A DNA stretch of 64,000 nt, from positions 2,232,001 through 2,296,000 of the forward strand of contig NZ_JAJEJR010000002.1 in assembly GCF_021390595.1 (NCBI RefSeq), read 5' to 3'. Made by a program: the position numbers and the translations under genes. The notes under the pieces are model-generated. The model was given only the letters and a program-made list of their open reading frames with translations. It ran no database searches and was not told the origin of the DNA. Below are positions 34,920 through 44,126 of the stretch, one piece after another. Each line of letters opens with the position of its first letter. The stretch's first letter is position 1. This DNA is from Paraburkholderia sp. HP33-1. GTDB taxonomy: Bacteria > Pseudomonadota > Gammaproteobacteria > Burkholderiales > Burkholderiaceae.

Positions 34920-35007
34920 TGGTGGGCCGGGTGGGGTTCGAACCCACGATGTCCTTTCGGAGGTGGATTATGAGTCCACTGCCTGCAACCAACACGGCGT
35001 CCAGCCC
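34920..35007 (-). tRNA. tRNA with CAU anticodon and class II (long variable arm) structure
   Basis: Eighty-eight bases fold as a cloverleaf: acceptor stem of 7 pairs (35001-35007 with 34924-34930, one U-G), a 3-bp D stem GCC/GGC with a GG-containing loop, anticodon stem GTGGA/TCCAC with loop CTCATAA (anticodon CAT at 34970-34972), a 15-base variable region with a TCC/GGA stem, a T arm GTGGG-TTCGAAC-CCCAC, discriminator A and encoded CCA. Elongator Met, initiator Met and Ile2 tRNAs, the normal CAU readers, have 5-base variable loops; a long variable arm with a D arm GCC...GGC is a Ser/Leu trait. It is a tRNA by structure, but amino-acid identity is uncertain. It follows rpoD on the same strand and has its own terminator. 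Confidence 0.85.
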
Positions 35008-35010
35008 AAG

Positions 35011-35036
35011 AAAAAAGACCCGGTCGTAAGGCCGGG
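35011..35036 (-). terminator. Short terminator-like hairpin immediately before the tRNA
   Basis: On the minus strand CCCGG-CCTTACGA-CCGGG is followed by TCTTTTTT, and the T run ends 3 bases before the first base of the tRNA. The stem is only 5 bp, so it may be leaky or serve in leader processing. Confidence 0.45.
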
Positions 35037-35068
35037 CCCATTTCATCGATTGGCCGACATACTACACG

Positions 35069-35120
35069 AAAAAGGGGCCTCCGCAACCGCTTCGCTACGG
35101 CGAAACGACCGGGAGGCCCC
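35069..35120 (-). terminator. Intrinsic terminator of rpoD
   Basis: On the minus strand a 9-bp stem GGGGCCTCC/GGAGGCCCC (35074-35082 with 35112-35120) encloses a TTCGC-CGTA-GCGAA inner stem and is followed by five T. It lies 40 bases after the rpoD stop. Confidence 0.85.
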
Positions 35121-35159
35121 TTTGGTCGCATTATTTGCAGCCAGCCGTGGCCGCCGCGA

Positions 35160-37553
35160 TCAACTCCCTTCGAGGAACGACTTCAGCTTGTCCGAGCGGC
35201 TCGGATGACGCAGCTTGCGCAGCGCTTTCGCCTCGATCTGACGAATCCGCTCGCGCGTCACGTCGAACTGCTTGCCGACCTCTTCAAGCGTGTGATCCGT
35301 GCTCATTTCGATACCGAAACGCATGCGCAGCACCTTCGCTTCACGCGGCGTCAGCGAGTCGAGCACGTCCTTCACGACGTCGCGCATGCTCGCGTGCAAC
35401 GCGGCATCCGCCGGGGCGACCGTGTTGGTATCTTCAATGAAATCGCCCAGATGAGAATCGTCGTCGTCGCCGATCGGCGTTTCCATCGAGATCGGCTCCT
35501 TCGCGATCTTCATGATCTTGCGGATCTTGTCTTCCGGCATTTCCATCTTCTCGGCCAGCGTTGCCGGATCCGGCTCGAGACCGGTTTCCTGCAGGATCTG
35601 ACGCGAGATGCGGTTCATCTTGTTGATCGTTTCGATCATGTGAACCGGAATCCGGATGGTGCGCGCCTGGTCGGCGATCGAACGCGTAATGGCCTGGCGA
35701 ATCCACCACGTCGCATACGTGGAGAACTTGTAGCCGCGACGGTATTCGAACTTGTCCACCGCCTTCATCAGGCCGATGTTGCCTTCCTGAATCAGGTCGA
35801 GGAACTGCAAACCGCGGTTCGTGTACTTCTTCGCAATCGAGATCACGAGACGCAGGTTCGCCTCGGTCATCTCGCGTTTCGCCTGGCGCGCCTTCAGCTC
35901 ACCCGCCGCCATCTGACGGTTGGTTTCCTTCAGGTCCTTCAGCGGCAGCACCACGCGCGCCTGCAGATCGAGCAGACGCTGCTGCTGTTCGCGGATCGCC
36001 GGAATGTTGCGCGTGAGGATCGCGCTATACGCATGCCCCTCGGCGACGATCTTGTCGGCCCATTCAAGGTCCGTCTCGCTGCCGGGGAAACGTGCGATGA
36101 ATTCCGCGCGCGGCATGCCGCACTTGTCGACGACCGTATGCAGAATCTGACGCTCGACCTGGCGCACCTCATCCACCTGCGCACGCAGCGTGTCGCACAG
36201 ACGCTCGACGGTACGCGCGGTGAAGCGGATGGTCATCAGCTCGTTCTGGATCGTTTCCTGCGCCTTCAGATACGACTTGGACTTGTAGCCTTCCTTCTCG
36301 AACGCGCGGCGCATCTTGTCGAACCACTCGCTGATCAGCGCGAATTTTTCGAGCGACGCGCGCCGTAGCGCTTCGAGCTGCGCGGCGTTGGCCGTGGCTT
36401 GCGCCGCGCCATCGTCTTCTTCCTCGTCCTCTTCGTCCTCTTCCTCGGCTTCCTCGTCTTCGTTCTCGATCGCTTCCGCTTCCTGCGCGGAAAAGCCGTC
36501 GGCGTCTTCCGCGTCGGCGTCGATCAGACCGTCGACGAGTTCGTCGATGCGCACTTCGTCATTGGCGACGCGCTCGGCCATCGCAAGGATGTCGGCGATC
36601 GTGGTCGGACACGCGGAGATGGCCATCACCATGTGCTTCAGGCCGTCTTCGATACGCTTTGCGATTTCGATTTCGCCTTCGCGCGTGAGCAGCTCGACCG
36701 TGCCCATTTCGCGCATGTACATGCGCACGGGATCGGTGGTGCGGCCGAATTCGGAGTCGACGGTGGACAGCGCGACTTCGGCTTCCTCTTCGACTTCGTC
36801 ATCCGACGAAGCCGCGGGCGCGTTGTCGTTGAGCAGCAGCGTTTCGGCGTCCGGGGCCTGTTCGTAGACCGCGACGCCCATGTCGTTGAACGTGCTGATG
36901 ATGCCTTCGATCGCCTCGGTCTCGGTGAAGTTGTCCGGCAGGTGATCGTTGATTTCGGCGTACGTGAGGAAGCCGCGCTCCTTGCCGAGCTTGATCAGCG
37001 CGCGCAGCTTGGAGCGACGCTCTTCGAGTTCCTCCACCGTGCCCGGCTGCGACGACGCGAACGCGTCTTTCAGCAGCGCTTTTTCCTTTGCACGACGGTC
37101 GCGAGCCTTGACCTTCTCCGGCTTGCCCGGTACGGCGGCAGCGGTTTCTTCGGTCTGGGTTGCATCGTCTTCGACGGGTACTTCATTCAGCTTTTTCGTC
37201 ATGGAGTTCGCCGTACCGGCTGTAGTCTCGACCCCCGGCTGTTGAACAACAGCCGGTTGAACCGTGGATACTGGAGTCACGCGCGCTACCGCATCGCCCT
37301 CAACGGCAGCCGCTTCCCTTGCGCTACTGACACCCGACCGCTTGGCAGCCGGCGGTGCTACAGCTTTCGCCGCCCGAACCTGTGCCGCCTGCGCGGCCGC
37401 AGTGGTCGACGACTTCTTCCCGGCAGCGGGTGCAAGGCTGACAGCAGAGGACGTTCTTCTGGTGGACGCAGTCAGCTTGGCTTCGGCAACTTTTCCGGTG
37501 CGCTCTTTAGCGCGTGAGCCTGTTGTCTGATTTCCGCCTGTCGTCTTTGCCAT
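35160..37553 (-). CDS. rpoD: RNA polymerase primary sigma factor RpoD (sigma 70)
   Basis: A 797-residue primary sigma factor. Region 1.1 lies at about residues 150-230, the sigma-70 signature region with [17 protein letters not shown] at ~270, an acidic non-conserved block (a run of Glu/Asp near 370), region 2 with [20 protein letters not shown] and [20 protein letters not shown] at ~560-610, region 3, and region 4 with [20 protein letters not shown] near the C-terminus. An Ala/Lys/Thr-rich N-terminal extension of ~110 residues precedes region 1.1; such extensions are known in Burkholderiales. It is the last gene of the rpsU-yqeY-dnaG-rpoD operon, 91 bases after dnaG. Confidence 0.98.
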   Translation of the reverse strand: MAKTTGGNQTTGSRAKERTGKVAEAKLTASTRRTSSAVSLAPAAGKKSSTTAAAQAAQVRAAKAVAPPAAKRSGVSSAREAAAVEGDAVARVTPVSTVQPAVVQQPGVETTAGTANSMTKKLNEVPVEDDATQTEETAAAVPGKPEKVKARDRRAKEKALLKDAFASSQPGTVEELEERRSKLRALIKLGKERGFLTYAEINDHLPDNFTETEAIEGIISTFNDMGVAVYEQAPDAETLLLNDNAPAASSDDEVEEEAEVALSTVDSEFGRTTDPVRMYMREMGTVELLTREGEIEIAKRIEDGLKHMVMAISACPTTIADILAMAERVANDEVRIDELVDGLIDADAEDADGFSAQEAEAIENEDEEAEEEDEEDEEEDDGAAQATANAAQLEALRRASLEKFALISEWFDKMRRAFEKEGYKSKSYLKAQETIQNELMTIRFTARTVERLCDTLRAQVDEVRQVERQILHTVVDKCGMPRAEFIARFPGSETDLEWADKIVAEGHAYSAILTRNIPAIREQQQRLLDLQARVVLPLKDLKETNRQMAAGELKARQAKREMTEANLRLVISIAKKYTNRGLQFLDLIQEGNIGLMKAVDKFEYRRGYKFSTYATWWIRQAITRSIADQARTIRIPVHMIETINKMNRISRQILQETGLEPDPATLAEKMEMPEDKIRKIMKIAKEPISMETPIGDDDDSHLGDFIEDTNTVAPADAALHASMRDVVKDVLDSLTPREAKVLRMRFGIEMSTDHTLEEVGKQFDVTRERIRQIEAKALRKLRHPSRSDKLKSFLEGS

Positions 37554-37644
37554 CGCATCGCCTTTCGCCTTTGCTAGGAAAACCCTTGAAAAAACAAACC
37601 GCTAGAAACTTTTTATTGTACCACCCGAGGTTTCGGCCGCTCCG

Positions 37645-39519
37645 TTACAGCCCGAGTTGACGCTTCATGTCGGCCCGCTTCCGGTTGAGCTCCGAGAACT
37701 CCGCGAATTCTTCCGGCGTATGCCGGGACTGTCGTGAAAGCTGCTCGAGACGATCGCAATAAGCGTCGTATCGCATTTTCAGAATCGCGGCCTTCAACTC
37801 CTCGCCCACAATCCGTTCCTGCTCGCGCCGTTCCTCAATGACGGCCGGGTCCTGCGGGTCTTTCAGCAGCAAATCCCGGACGTTTTCATCATAGTCTAGA
37901 ATTTTGCGAAAGATTTCCTCGAAAGTTGGGGCGTTCGCACCATTTCGCAAGAGATCGGACAACAACTGGAACGCCGCCGAATCGCCGAGCGCGCGCGCGT
38001 GCGTCGCCACTTCCGCGAACAGTTCCGCGTGCCGGGTCACGGTGAGCAGCGCCTCTTCGGCCTCTTCGTCGAGCATCGCGACCGTGCGCGGGTACATCAC
38101 CAGATTACGCAGCGTCTTTTCCTCGATGCCGGTCACGCTGCGGCGGTCCTTGCGAGCCGGCGCCTCGCGCGCCGCGGCCGCGATCCGGGCGTCGACCTCG
38201 CAAAGCGCCGCAACTTCGCTGAACGGCACATCGAGCCGGTCCGCGAACATATGCATGATCTGCGCGCGCAGCGCATTGGCCGGCAATGCCTGCAGCAGCG
38301 GTTTCGCGTCGAACAGCGCGCGGGCCTTGCCTTCTGGCTGATCGAGCTCCTTGCCGGTCAGCACCTCGTTAAGCATGAATTGCGATAGCGGCATTGCCCG
38401 TTCGACCTGCTCGGCGAACGCCTCGGTCCCGAACTCGCGCACGTAGCTGTCGGGGTCGTGCTCGGACGGCAGGAACAGGAAGCGGATCGTCCGGTTGTCG
38501 GCTGCATGCGGCAGACAGGCATCGAGCGCGCGACGCGCGGCGCGCCGGCCTGCCGCGTCGCCGTCGAAACTGAAGATGACCGTATCGGTCTGGCGCATCA
38601 GTTTCTGGACATGAATCGGCGTGCAAGCCGTGCCGAGGGTGGCGACGGCGTTCTGGAACCCCAACTGGGCCAGCGCGACCACGTCCATATAACCTTCGAC
38701 GACCAGCACATAGTGCTGCTCCCGAATCGCGAGACGCGCCTCGAACAGGCCGTATAACTCGCTGCCCTTGTTAAATAACGGCGTTTCGGGCGAATTCAAA
38801 TACTTTGGCTCGCCGCCGTCGAGCACGCGGCCGCCGAAGCCGATCACCTGCCCTTTCACATTGCGGATCGGGAACATGATCCGCTCGCGGAAGCGGTCGT
38901 AGCGGCGGTTCTGACCCTGCGCGTCGGACTTTTCGCTGACGATCACGAGACCCGCTTCGACGAGCCCGTCGTCGCGATAGTTCGGGAACGCCGCCTCGAG
39001 GTTCTGCCAGCCCTCCGGTGCGTAGCCGAGGCCGAAGCGCGCGGCGATTTCACCGGTCAGGCCGCGTTTTTTCAGATACTGAATCGCATCCGGCGCGCCG
39101 CGCAGCTGCTTGCGGTAGTAGTCGCAGGCGGTCTGCATGAGGTCGGACAGCGCGGTGGTGACGGCCCTGGATGCCGCCGGCGCGTAGCCGCTGGCGCTCC
39201 CACCCCCACCACCATATCCGGGCGAAGGTTCGTGCGGCACGGTGAGGCCCACCGATTGCGCGAGCTCGTTGACCGCTTCGGGAAACGACGCGCCCACGTG
39301 CTCCATCAGAAAACCGATGGCCGTGCCATGCGCACCGCAGCCGAAGCAGTGATAAAACTGTTTAGTCGGACTAACCGTAAACGAGGGGCTCTTCTCGTTG
39401 TGAAACGGGCACAGCCCCATGAAGTTCGCGCCGCCCTTTTTCAGCTGCACATACCGGCCGACCACGTCGACGATATCGACGCGGTTGAGCAGGTCCTGCA
39501 GGAATGACGGTGGAATCAC
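37645..39519 (-). CDS. dnaG: DNA primase DnaG
   Basis: A 624-residue primase. The N-terminal zinc domain shows CPFHNEKSPSF and FYHCFGCGAHG; the TOPRIM catalytic core shows VVEGYMDVVALAQLG near residue 257 and the DGDAAGRRAARRAL segment near 305; the C-terminal helicase-binding domain follows from ~430. It makes RNA primers for replication. The start is set at GTG 39519 (VIPPSFLQDLLNRVDIVDVV), the family N-terminus; an ATG 36 bases upstream is possible. It sits between yqeY and rpoD in the macromolecular synthesis operon. Confidence 0.97.
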   Translation of the reverse strand: MIPPSFLQDLLNRVDIVDVVGRYVQLKKGGANFMGLCPFHNEKSPSFTVSPTKQFYHCFGCGAHGTAIGFLMEHVGASFPEAVNELAQSVGLTVPHEPSPGYGGGGGSASGYAPAASRAVTTALSDLMQTACDYYRKQLRGAPDAIQYLKKRGLTGEIAARFGLGYAPEGWQNLEAAFPNYRDDGLVEAGLVIVSEKSDAQGQNRRYDRFRERIMFPIRNVKGQVIGFGGRVLDGGEPKYLNSPETPLFNKGSELYGLFEARLAIREQHYVLVVEGYMDVVALAQLGFQNAVATLGTACTPIHVQKLMRQTDTVIFSFDGDAAGRRAARRALDACLPHAADNRTIRFLFLPSEHDPDSYVREFGTEAFAEQVERAMPLSQFMLNEVLTGKELDQPEGKARALFDAKPLLQALPANALRAQIMHMFADRLDVPFSEVAALCEVDARIAAAAREAPARKDRRSVTGIEEKTLRNLVMYPRTVAMLDEEAEEALLTVTRHAELFAEVATHARALGDSAAFQLLSDLLRNGANAPTFEEIFRKILDYDENVRDLLLKDPQDPAVIEERREQERIVGEELKAAILKMRYDAYCDRLEQLSRQSRHTPEEFAEFSELNRKRADMKRQLGL

Positions 39520-39639
39520 AGTAAATGTCGCTGCCAGGAAAGCTTCAAAATCCAAACCCGGAGTCCGGGCTCGACACCGCGACCGGGCACCGCGACTCGC
39601 CTTCCACGAGGCACGCGGGATCCGGACAAACCAACGGAG

Positions 39640-40086
39640 TTACTTCGCGAGCGCGGCCTTGACCTGCGCCGATACGGCAGTCATATCGGCTCGGCCAGCC
39701 AGCTTCGGCTTCAGTACGCCCATCACCTTGCCCATGTCCTGAGGGCCGGCCGCGCCGGTTTGTGCGACCGCTGCCTGCACCTCGGCGACGATTTCCGCTT
39801 CGGACATCTGCTCAGGCATGTAGGCGGAAAGGATGGCCAGCTCGGCTTTTTCCTTGTCTGCGAGGTCCGTACGTCCCGCGGCCTCGAACTGGCTGATCGA
39901 ATCCTTGCGCTGCTTGATCATCTTGTCGATGACCGCGGTTATGCCGGTGTCGTCGAGCGTGACCCGCTCATCGACTTCCCGCTGCTTGATCGCGGCGAGC
40001 AGCAGACGGATCGTGCCGAGACGCTCAGTCTCGCGCGCCCGCATGGCAGCTTTCATATCGTCGTTGATCCGGTCCTTGAGACTCAT
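39640..40086 (-). CDS. GatB/YqeY domain protein
   Basis: A 148-residue protein with the YqeY layout: helical N-terminal part (MSLKDRINDDMKAAMRARET, LGTIRLLLAAIKQREVDER) and the C-terminal GatB-tail-like part (MGKVMGVLKPKLAGRADMTA). It resembles the tRNA-binding tail of GatB, but a free-standing function is not established. In many Gram-negatives it lies between rpsU and dnaG, as here. ATG 40086 is chosen; a GTG one codon earlier is equally close to the AGGTGA ribosome site. Confidence 0.92.
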   Translation of the reverse strand: MSLKDRINDDMKAAMRARETERLGTIRLLLAAIKQREVDERVTLDDTGITAVIDKMIKQRKDSISQFEAAGRTDLADKEKAELAILSAYMPEQMSEAEIVAEVQAAVAQTGAAGPQDMGKVMGVLKPKLAGRADMTAVSAQVKAALAK

Positions 40087-40114
40087 CACTCACCTGAATT
40101 GCGTTGAAAAGTTG

Positions 40115-40147
40115 AAAAACCGGCCGGTCGACGGCGGCAATACCGCC
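40115..40147 (-). promoter_or_regulatory. Hairpin and U tract between rpsU and yqeY (candidate attenuator)
   Basis: On the minus strand a GGCGG-TATTG-CCGCC hairpin (40133-40147) is followed by the palindrome ACCGGCCGGT and TTTTT at 40115-40119. In E. coli a leaky terminator between rpsU and dnaG lowers primase relative to S21; this structure is placed to do the same. Another 9-bp stem (ACCCGCTTG/CAAGCGGGT) lies upstream at about 40163-40192. Confidence 0.55.
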
Positions 40148-40327
40148 GCATCAGCACGAATACCCGCTTGGGACTTCTTCCTCAAGCGGGTTGGCGCAAT
40201 ATGCGTAGTGGATGCGACCCTGCCGGCTGGCCCGATGGGCCGGGTTTTCCGTGATGACACCTGTCGTGTCGCCATCGGCTTGAATGCTGCCGCGCTTTGT
40301 GCGAAGCGGAGCACGGCAACGCCAGAA

Positions 40328-40540
40328 TCAGTAGAGCTTCTTCGGCAGCATCTGGCCACGCAGACGCTTGAAATGACGCTTCACCGCCGCCGCTTTCTTG
40401 CGCTTGCGTTCGGCCGTGGGCTTTTCGTAAAACTCGCGAGCGCGAAGTTCCGTCAGCAAGCCGTTTTTCTCCATGGTGCGCTTGAAACGGCGCATGGCGA
40501 CTTCGAACGGCTCGTTGTCTTTTACGCGGATAGTCGTCAT
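40328..40540 (-). CDS. rpsU: 30S ribosomal protein S21
   Basis: A 70-residue, very basic protein with the S21 pattern ([40 protein letters not shown]; ending KKLY). S21 helps the 30S subunit in mRNA binding at initiation. It is the first gene of the operon rpsU-yqeY-dnaG-rpoD, which links translation, replication and transcription. The 50-base gap from the neighbouring flavoprotein gene on the same strand should contain its promoter. Confidence 0.98.
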   Translation of the reverse strand: MTTIRVKDNEPFEVAMRRFKRTMEKNGLLTELRAREFYEKPTAERKRKKAAAVKRHFKRLRGQMLPKKLY

Positions 40541-40589
40541 TTTTCAATAACGGAACTTTGTAAAGGTTCAGGAGTATAGCAGAGCTTTC

Positions 40590-41825
40590 TCACAAAGCCA
40601 TGGCGCCGTCAAGCCCCCGCGCGTATTCGGCGGCCGACTCGCCCGCCGCTACACCTGACGCCCATGCCCACTGAAAGTTGTAGCCGCCGAGCCAGCCGGT
40701 CACGTCGACCGCCTCGCCAATGAAGTAGAGGCCGGGCACCCGCGAGCTCATCATCGTCGTCGACGACAAGCCGCGCGTATCGACGCCGCCGCGCGTCACT
40801 TCGGCCTTGCGATAGCCCTCGGTGCCGTTCGGGGTGATCGTCCATCGCGACAGCGCCTCGCCGATGCGGCGCAGCGCCTTGTCCGGCAGATCGGCCACGC
40901 GGGCCTCGGCGGGCACCTGATGGGTGTCGAGCCAGACATGCGCCAGCCGCTGCGGCACCCATTCCGACAACAGATTGGCGATCTGCCGCTTCGTACCGTT
41001 TTTCGCGTCGATGAGCGCGGCCGCGGCGTCGCGCTCTGGCAGCAGATTGATGTGGATCGGCTCGCCGGGTTGCCAGTAACTCGAGATCTGCAGCACGCCT
41101 GGGCCCGACAGGCCGCGATGCGTGAGCAGCAGATCTTCAGTGAACTCGGCACCGGCCTTTTTATTGCCCGTCGACAGTTGCACTTCGAGCGAGACGCCCG
41201 ACAGCGCGGCGAACGGCTCCCAGTCGGCGGGCGCGAAGGTCAGCGGCACCAACGCGGGGCGCATGTCGATCAACTTGTGGCCGAACTGCTTGGCGATCCG
41301 GTATGCAAAATCGGTCGCGCCGATCTTCGGGATCGACAGGCCGCCGGTCGCGATCACGAGCGCCTTGGTGGCCATCGTGCCCGCCGTCGTGCCGAGCAGG
41401 AACTGTCCCTCGCCGTCCTGGCGCACCTCTTCGACGGATAGCGGCGTGCGCCATGCAACCGCACCTGCGTCGCACTCGCTCTTCAGCACGTTGATGACCG
41501 CATCGCTCGACTGGTCGCAGAACAGCTGGCCCTTGTGCTTCTCGTGCCACGTCACGCGATGCTGCTTCAACAACGCCATAAAGTCGCGCGGCGTATAGCG
41601 CGCGAGCGCCGAACGGCAAAAATGCGGATTCGCAGACAGATAATTGGCGGGCCCCGCATACAGATTCGTGAAGTTGCAGCGCCCACCGCCGGAAATGCGG
41701 ATTTTCTCCGCGAGGCGCTGCGAGTGGTCGATTAGCGCCACGCGCCGGCCGAGTTGCCCGGCCACGGCCGCGCACATCATGCCGGCCGCGCCTGCGCCGA
41801 TCACCGCGATATCGAAGGATTCCAT
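40590..41825 (-). CDS. HI0933/YhiN-family FAD-dependent oxidoreductase
   Basis: A 411-residue flavoprotein. The dinucleotide-binding motif is at the N-terminus ([20 protein letters not shown]), followed by [15 protein letters not shown] near residue 42, a hallmark of the HI0933/BaiN group, and a C-terminal FAD segment [20 protein letters not shown] near 375. Enzymes in the group reduce diverse substrates, and no function is known for most. The gene is divergent from tsaD with 145 bases between, and precedes rpsU on the same strand. Confidence 0.9.
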   Translation of the reverse strand: MESFDIAVIGAGAAGMMCAAVAGQLGRRVALIDHSQRLAEKIRISGGGRCNFTNLYAGPANYLSANPHFCRSALARYTPRDFMALLKQHRVTWHEKHKGQLFCDQSSDAVINVLKSECDAGAVAWRTPLSVEEVRQDGEGQFLLGTTAGTMATKALVIATGGLSIPKIGATDFAYRIAKQFGHKLIDMRPALVPLTFAPADWEPFAALSGVSLEVQLSTGNKKAGAEFTEDLLLTHRGLSGPGVLQISSYWQPGEPIHINLLPERDAAAALIDAKNGTKRQIANLLSEWVPQRLAHVWLDTHQVPAEARVADLPDKALRRIGEALSRWTITPNGTEGYRKAEVTRGGVDTRGLSSTTMMSSRVPGLYFIGEAVDVTGWLGGYNFQWAWASGVAAGESAAEYARGLDGAMAL

Positions 41826-41904
41826 GGGGCCGCATTGTACCTGCCGGACTGGCGCGTCCGCGCGGGCAGTCTGCTGGCCGCCTGCGGCTGCCAGTGCGCG
41901 CTGG

Positions 41905-41910
41905 TATACT
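41905..41910 (+). promoter_or_regulatory. Candidate -10 element of tsaD
   Basis: TATACT preceded by TGG (extended -10-like) lies 61 bases upstream of the tsaD ATG in the divergent region. No good -35 hexamer is seen at the expected distance. Confidence 0.4.
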
Positions 41911-41970
41911 TTCAGGCTTACCTTTTACTTTCGGGCGCGCCTCGCGTACGTCCGTCTCAAGCGATTCATC

Positions 41971-42999
41971 ATGCTCGTTCTCGGCATCGAAAGCTCCTGC
42001 GACGAAACCGGTCTCGCGCTCTACGACACGGAGCGCGGCCTGCTCGCGCACGCGCTGCATTCGCAGATCGCGATGCATCGGGAGTACGGCGGCGTCGTGC
42101 CGGAGCTTGCGTCGCGCGACCATATCCGCCGAGCGTTGCCGCTGCTCGAAGAAGTGATGGAGCGTGCTGGCGTCGCGCGCGGCGACATCGACGCGATCGC
42201 TTACACGCAAGGGCCCGGACTCGCGGGTGCGCTGCTGGTCGGCGCGAGCGTTGCCAATTCGCTGGCGATGGCGTGGAACAAGCCGACCGTCGGCATTCAT
42301 CACCTCGAAGGGCATCTGCTGTCGCCGCTGCTCGTCGATGAGCCGCCGCCGTTTCCGTTCGTCGCGCTGCTGGTTTCGGGCGGGCATACGCAGCTGATGC
42401 GTGTGACGGACGTCGGCGTCTACGAGACGCTCGGCGAAACACTCGACGACGCCGCCGGCGAAGCCTTCGACAAAACCGCCAAGCTGCTCGGCCTCGGCTA
42501 TCCGGGCGGCCCGGAAGTCTCGCGCCTCGCGGAGTTCGGCACGCCCGGCGCGGTCGTACTGCCGCGTCCGATGCTGCATTCCGGCGACCTCGATTTCAGC
42601 TTCAGCGGCCTGAAGACCGCCGTGCTCACGCACGCGAACCGGCTCGGCGGCGCGAACATCTGCGAGCAGGCGAAGGCCGACCTCGCGCGCGGTTTCGTGG
42701 ATGCGGCCGTCGAAGTGCTGGCTGCGAAATCGCTTGCGGCGCTCAAGCGCACCAAGCTGAACCGGCTGGTGGTGGCGGGCGGCGTCGGCGCGAACCGGCA
42801 GCTGCGCGAAGCGCTATCGGCCGCCGCGCAGAAGCGCAATTTCTACGTGCACTACCCGGACCTGTCGCTGTGCACGGACAACGGCGCGATGATCGCGCTG
42901 GCCGGCGCGCTGCGCCTGCAACGCTGGCCCGAACAGGCCGGCAACGACTACGCGTTCACGGTGAAGCCACGCTGGGATCTGACGTCGCTCGCGCACTGA
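41971..42999 (+). CDS. tsaD: tRNA N6-threonylcarbamoyladenosine transferase TsaD
   Basis: A 342-residue ASKHA-fold protein. It has the N-terminal [20 protein letters not shown], the metal-binding His segment [15 protein letters not shown] near residue 110, [15 protein letters not shown] near 130 and [16 protein letters not shown] near 268. With TsaB, TsaC and TsaE it installs t6A at position 37 of tRNAs reading ANN codons. ATG 41971 gives the universal family start; the frame is open upstream, but those residues are not conserved. The gene is divergent from the flavoprotein gene and ends at a bidirectional terminator shared with folE2. Confidence 0.97.
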   Translation: MLVLGIESSCDETGLALYDTERGLLAHALHSQIAMHREYGGVVPELASRDHIRRALPLLEEVMERAGVARGDIDAIAYTQGPGLAGALLVGASVANSLAMAWNKPTVGIHHLEGHLLSPLLVDEPPPFPFVALLVSGGHTQLMRVTDVGVYETLGETLDDAAGEAFDKTAKLLGLGYPGGPEVSRLAEFGTPGAVVLPRPMLHSGDLDFSFSGLKTAVLTHANRLGGANICEQAKADLARGFVDAAVEVLAAKSLAALKRTKLNRLVVAGGVGANRQLREALSAAAQKRNFYVHYPDLSLCTDNGAMIALAGALRLQRWPEQAGNDYAFTVKPRWDLTSLAH

Positions 43000-43018
43000 G
43001 CCACTTTCGCAAAACGAT

Positions 43019-43048
43019 AAAAAAGCCGCTTTAAGAGCGGCTTTTTTG
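43019..43048. terminator. Bidirectional terminator between tsaD and folE2
   Basis: AAGCCGCT-TTAAG-AGCGGCTT is flanked by an A run on the left and a T run on the right, so it can end both the plus-strand tsaD and the minus-strand folE2 transcripts. Confidence 0.92.
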
Positions 43049-43094
43049 CTTCGATTCTCCCGCAACGAAACCGTGCGGACAGGCGAAGAACGTA

Positions 43095-43901
43095 TCAGGC
43101 AAGGCGCTTGTCCCGCTCGATCACCGCATAGGCGCTGTGATTGTGAATCGACTCGAAGTTCTCGGCTTCGAGCGCATACGCGACGATGCGCTCGTCGGCA
43201 TTCAGACGCTGGGCGACATCGCGCACAAGGTCTTCGACGAACTTCGGATTTTCATACGCGCGCTCGGTGACGAACTTCTCGTCCGGACGCTTGAGCAGAC
43301 CCCACAGTTCGCACGACGCTTCTTCCTCGGCGATAAGGATCAACTCTTCGACAGCGACGTCGCCGTTCAGCTCGGCGTTGATCGTCACGTGCGAGCGCTG
43401 GTTGTGCGCGCCGTACTGCGAAATCTTCTTCGAGCACGGGCACAGGCTCGTGACCGGCACCAGCACCTTCAGGAACAGCCGCGTCGCGCCATTGCGGGTC
43501 TCGCCCGTGAGCGTGACTTCATAGTCGAGCAGGCTCTGCACGCCTGACACCGGCGCGGTCTTGTTCACGAAGTACGGGAACGACACTTCGATGCGGCCCG
43601 CCTCGGCCTCGAGCTTTTCGAGCATCGCCGCGAGCATCGTGCGGAACGTGGCCGGCTCGAGCGGCGCCTTGTTCTCTTCGAGCAGCGCGACGAAACGCGA
43701 CATATGCGTGCCCTTCTGCTCGGCCGGCAGATGCACGTCGAGATTCCACGTGCCGACCGTCGGCTGCACCTCGCCACCCTGCGTGCGAACCGTCAACGGA
43801 TGACGCACGCCCTTCACGCCGACCCGCTGGATCGGAATCTGGCGCGTGTCGGGTGTGCTTTGCACGTCGGGCATCACGAAGGCGGGATTCATCTGATTCA
43901 T
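43095..43901 (-). CDS. folE2: GTP cyclohydrolase FolE2
   Basis: A 268-residue type IB GTP cyclohydrolase, which makes 7,8-dihydroneopterin triphosphate for folate. Visible are [14 protein letters not shown] near residue 25, [10 protein letters not shown] near 66, the active-site Cys region [12 protein letters not shown] near 153, HNQRSHVTI near 165 and a C-terminal [17 protein letters not shown]. FolE2 enzymes are less zinc-dependent than FolE. An AAAGGAC ribosome site precedes the ATG. It is downstream of dxs with a 225-base gap containing three perfect hairpins. Confidence 0.96.
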   Translation of the reverse strand: MNQMNPAFVMPDVQSTPDTRQIPIQRVGVKGVRHPLTVRTQGGEVQPTVGTWNLDVHLPAEQKGTHMSRFVALLEENKAPLEPATFRTMLAAMLEKLEAEAGRIEVSFPYFVNKTAPVSGVQSLLDYEVTLTGETRNGATRLFLKVLVPVTSLCPCSKKISQYGAHNQRSHVTINAELNGDVAVEELILIAEEEASCELWGLLKRPDEKFVTERAYENPKFVEDLVRDVAQRLNADERIVAYALEAENFESIHNHSAYAVIERDKRLA

Positions 43902-44017
43902 TCTTTTGTCCTTTCAGGAAAGCGCCGGGCCGCGCCGAGGTTTCGTTGCGTCGGGAGACTGTCGCGCAGCGACTTCGGAACGCCCGGCGGCCGTGCGGAT
44001 CAGCACGCGCAACGGCG

Positions 44018-44107
44018 AACGCCGGCTCCCGCCGGCGTTGGGTGACGGGCAGCAACGCCCGTCGGTTCAAACTGGAGATTGCAGAAACCGCCGTCGCATG
44101 ACGGCGG
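44018..44107 (-). other. Three consecutive perfect hairpins between dxs and folE2
   Basis: The stems are 44018-44026 with 44031-44039 (9 bp, loop 4), 44044-44050 with 44057-44063 (7 bp, loop 6) and 44088-44095 with 44100-44107 (8 bp, loop 4). On the minus strand the one nearest dxs is followed by TTTCTG, a weak terminator context. The array could end dxs transcripts, attenuate folE2 or form a structured leader for folE2. It does not match a riboswitch class I can recognise. Confidence 0.6.
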
Positions 44108-44126
44108 CGAGACAGGCGACAGCGCC

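Noticed and set aside
34920..35007. The tRNA as an integration site of a genomic island.
   Set aside because: No integrase gene or repeated tRNA 3' end is found within the window around it, and both sides are housekeeping or porin genes.
36410..36490. Run of Glu/Asp codons in rpoD as a possible insertion or repeat expansion.
   Set aside because: Acidic stretches in the non-conserved region of primary sigma factors are normal, and the frame is intact.
43902..44126. A known riboswitch (for example thiamine or tetrahydrofolate) in the dxs-folE2 gap.
   Set aside because: The hairpins lack the conserved core sequences of the classes I know; reported only as a structured region.
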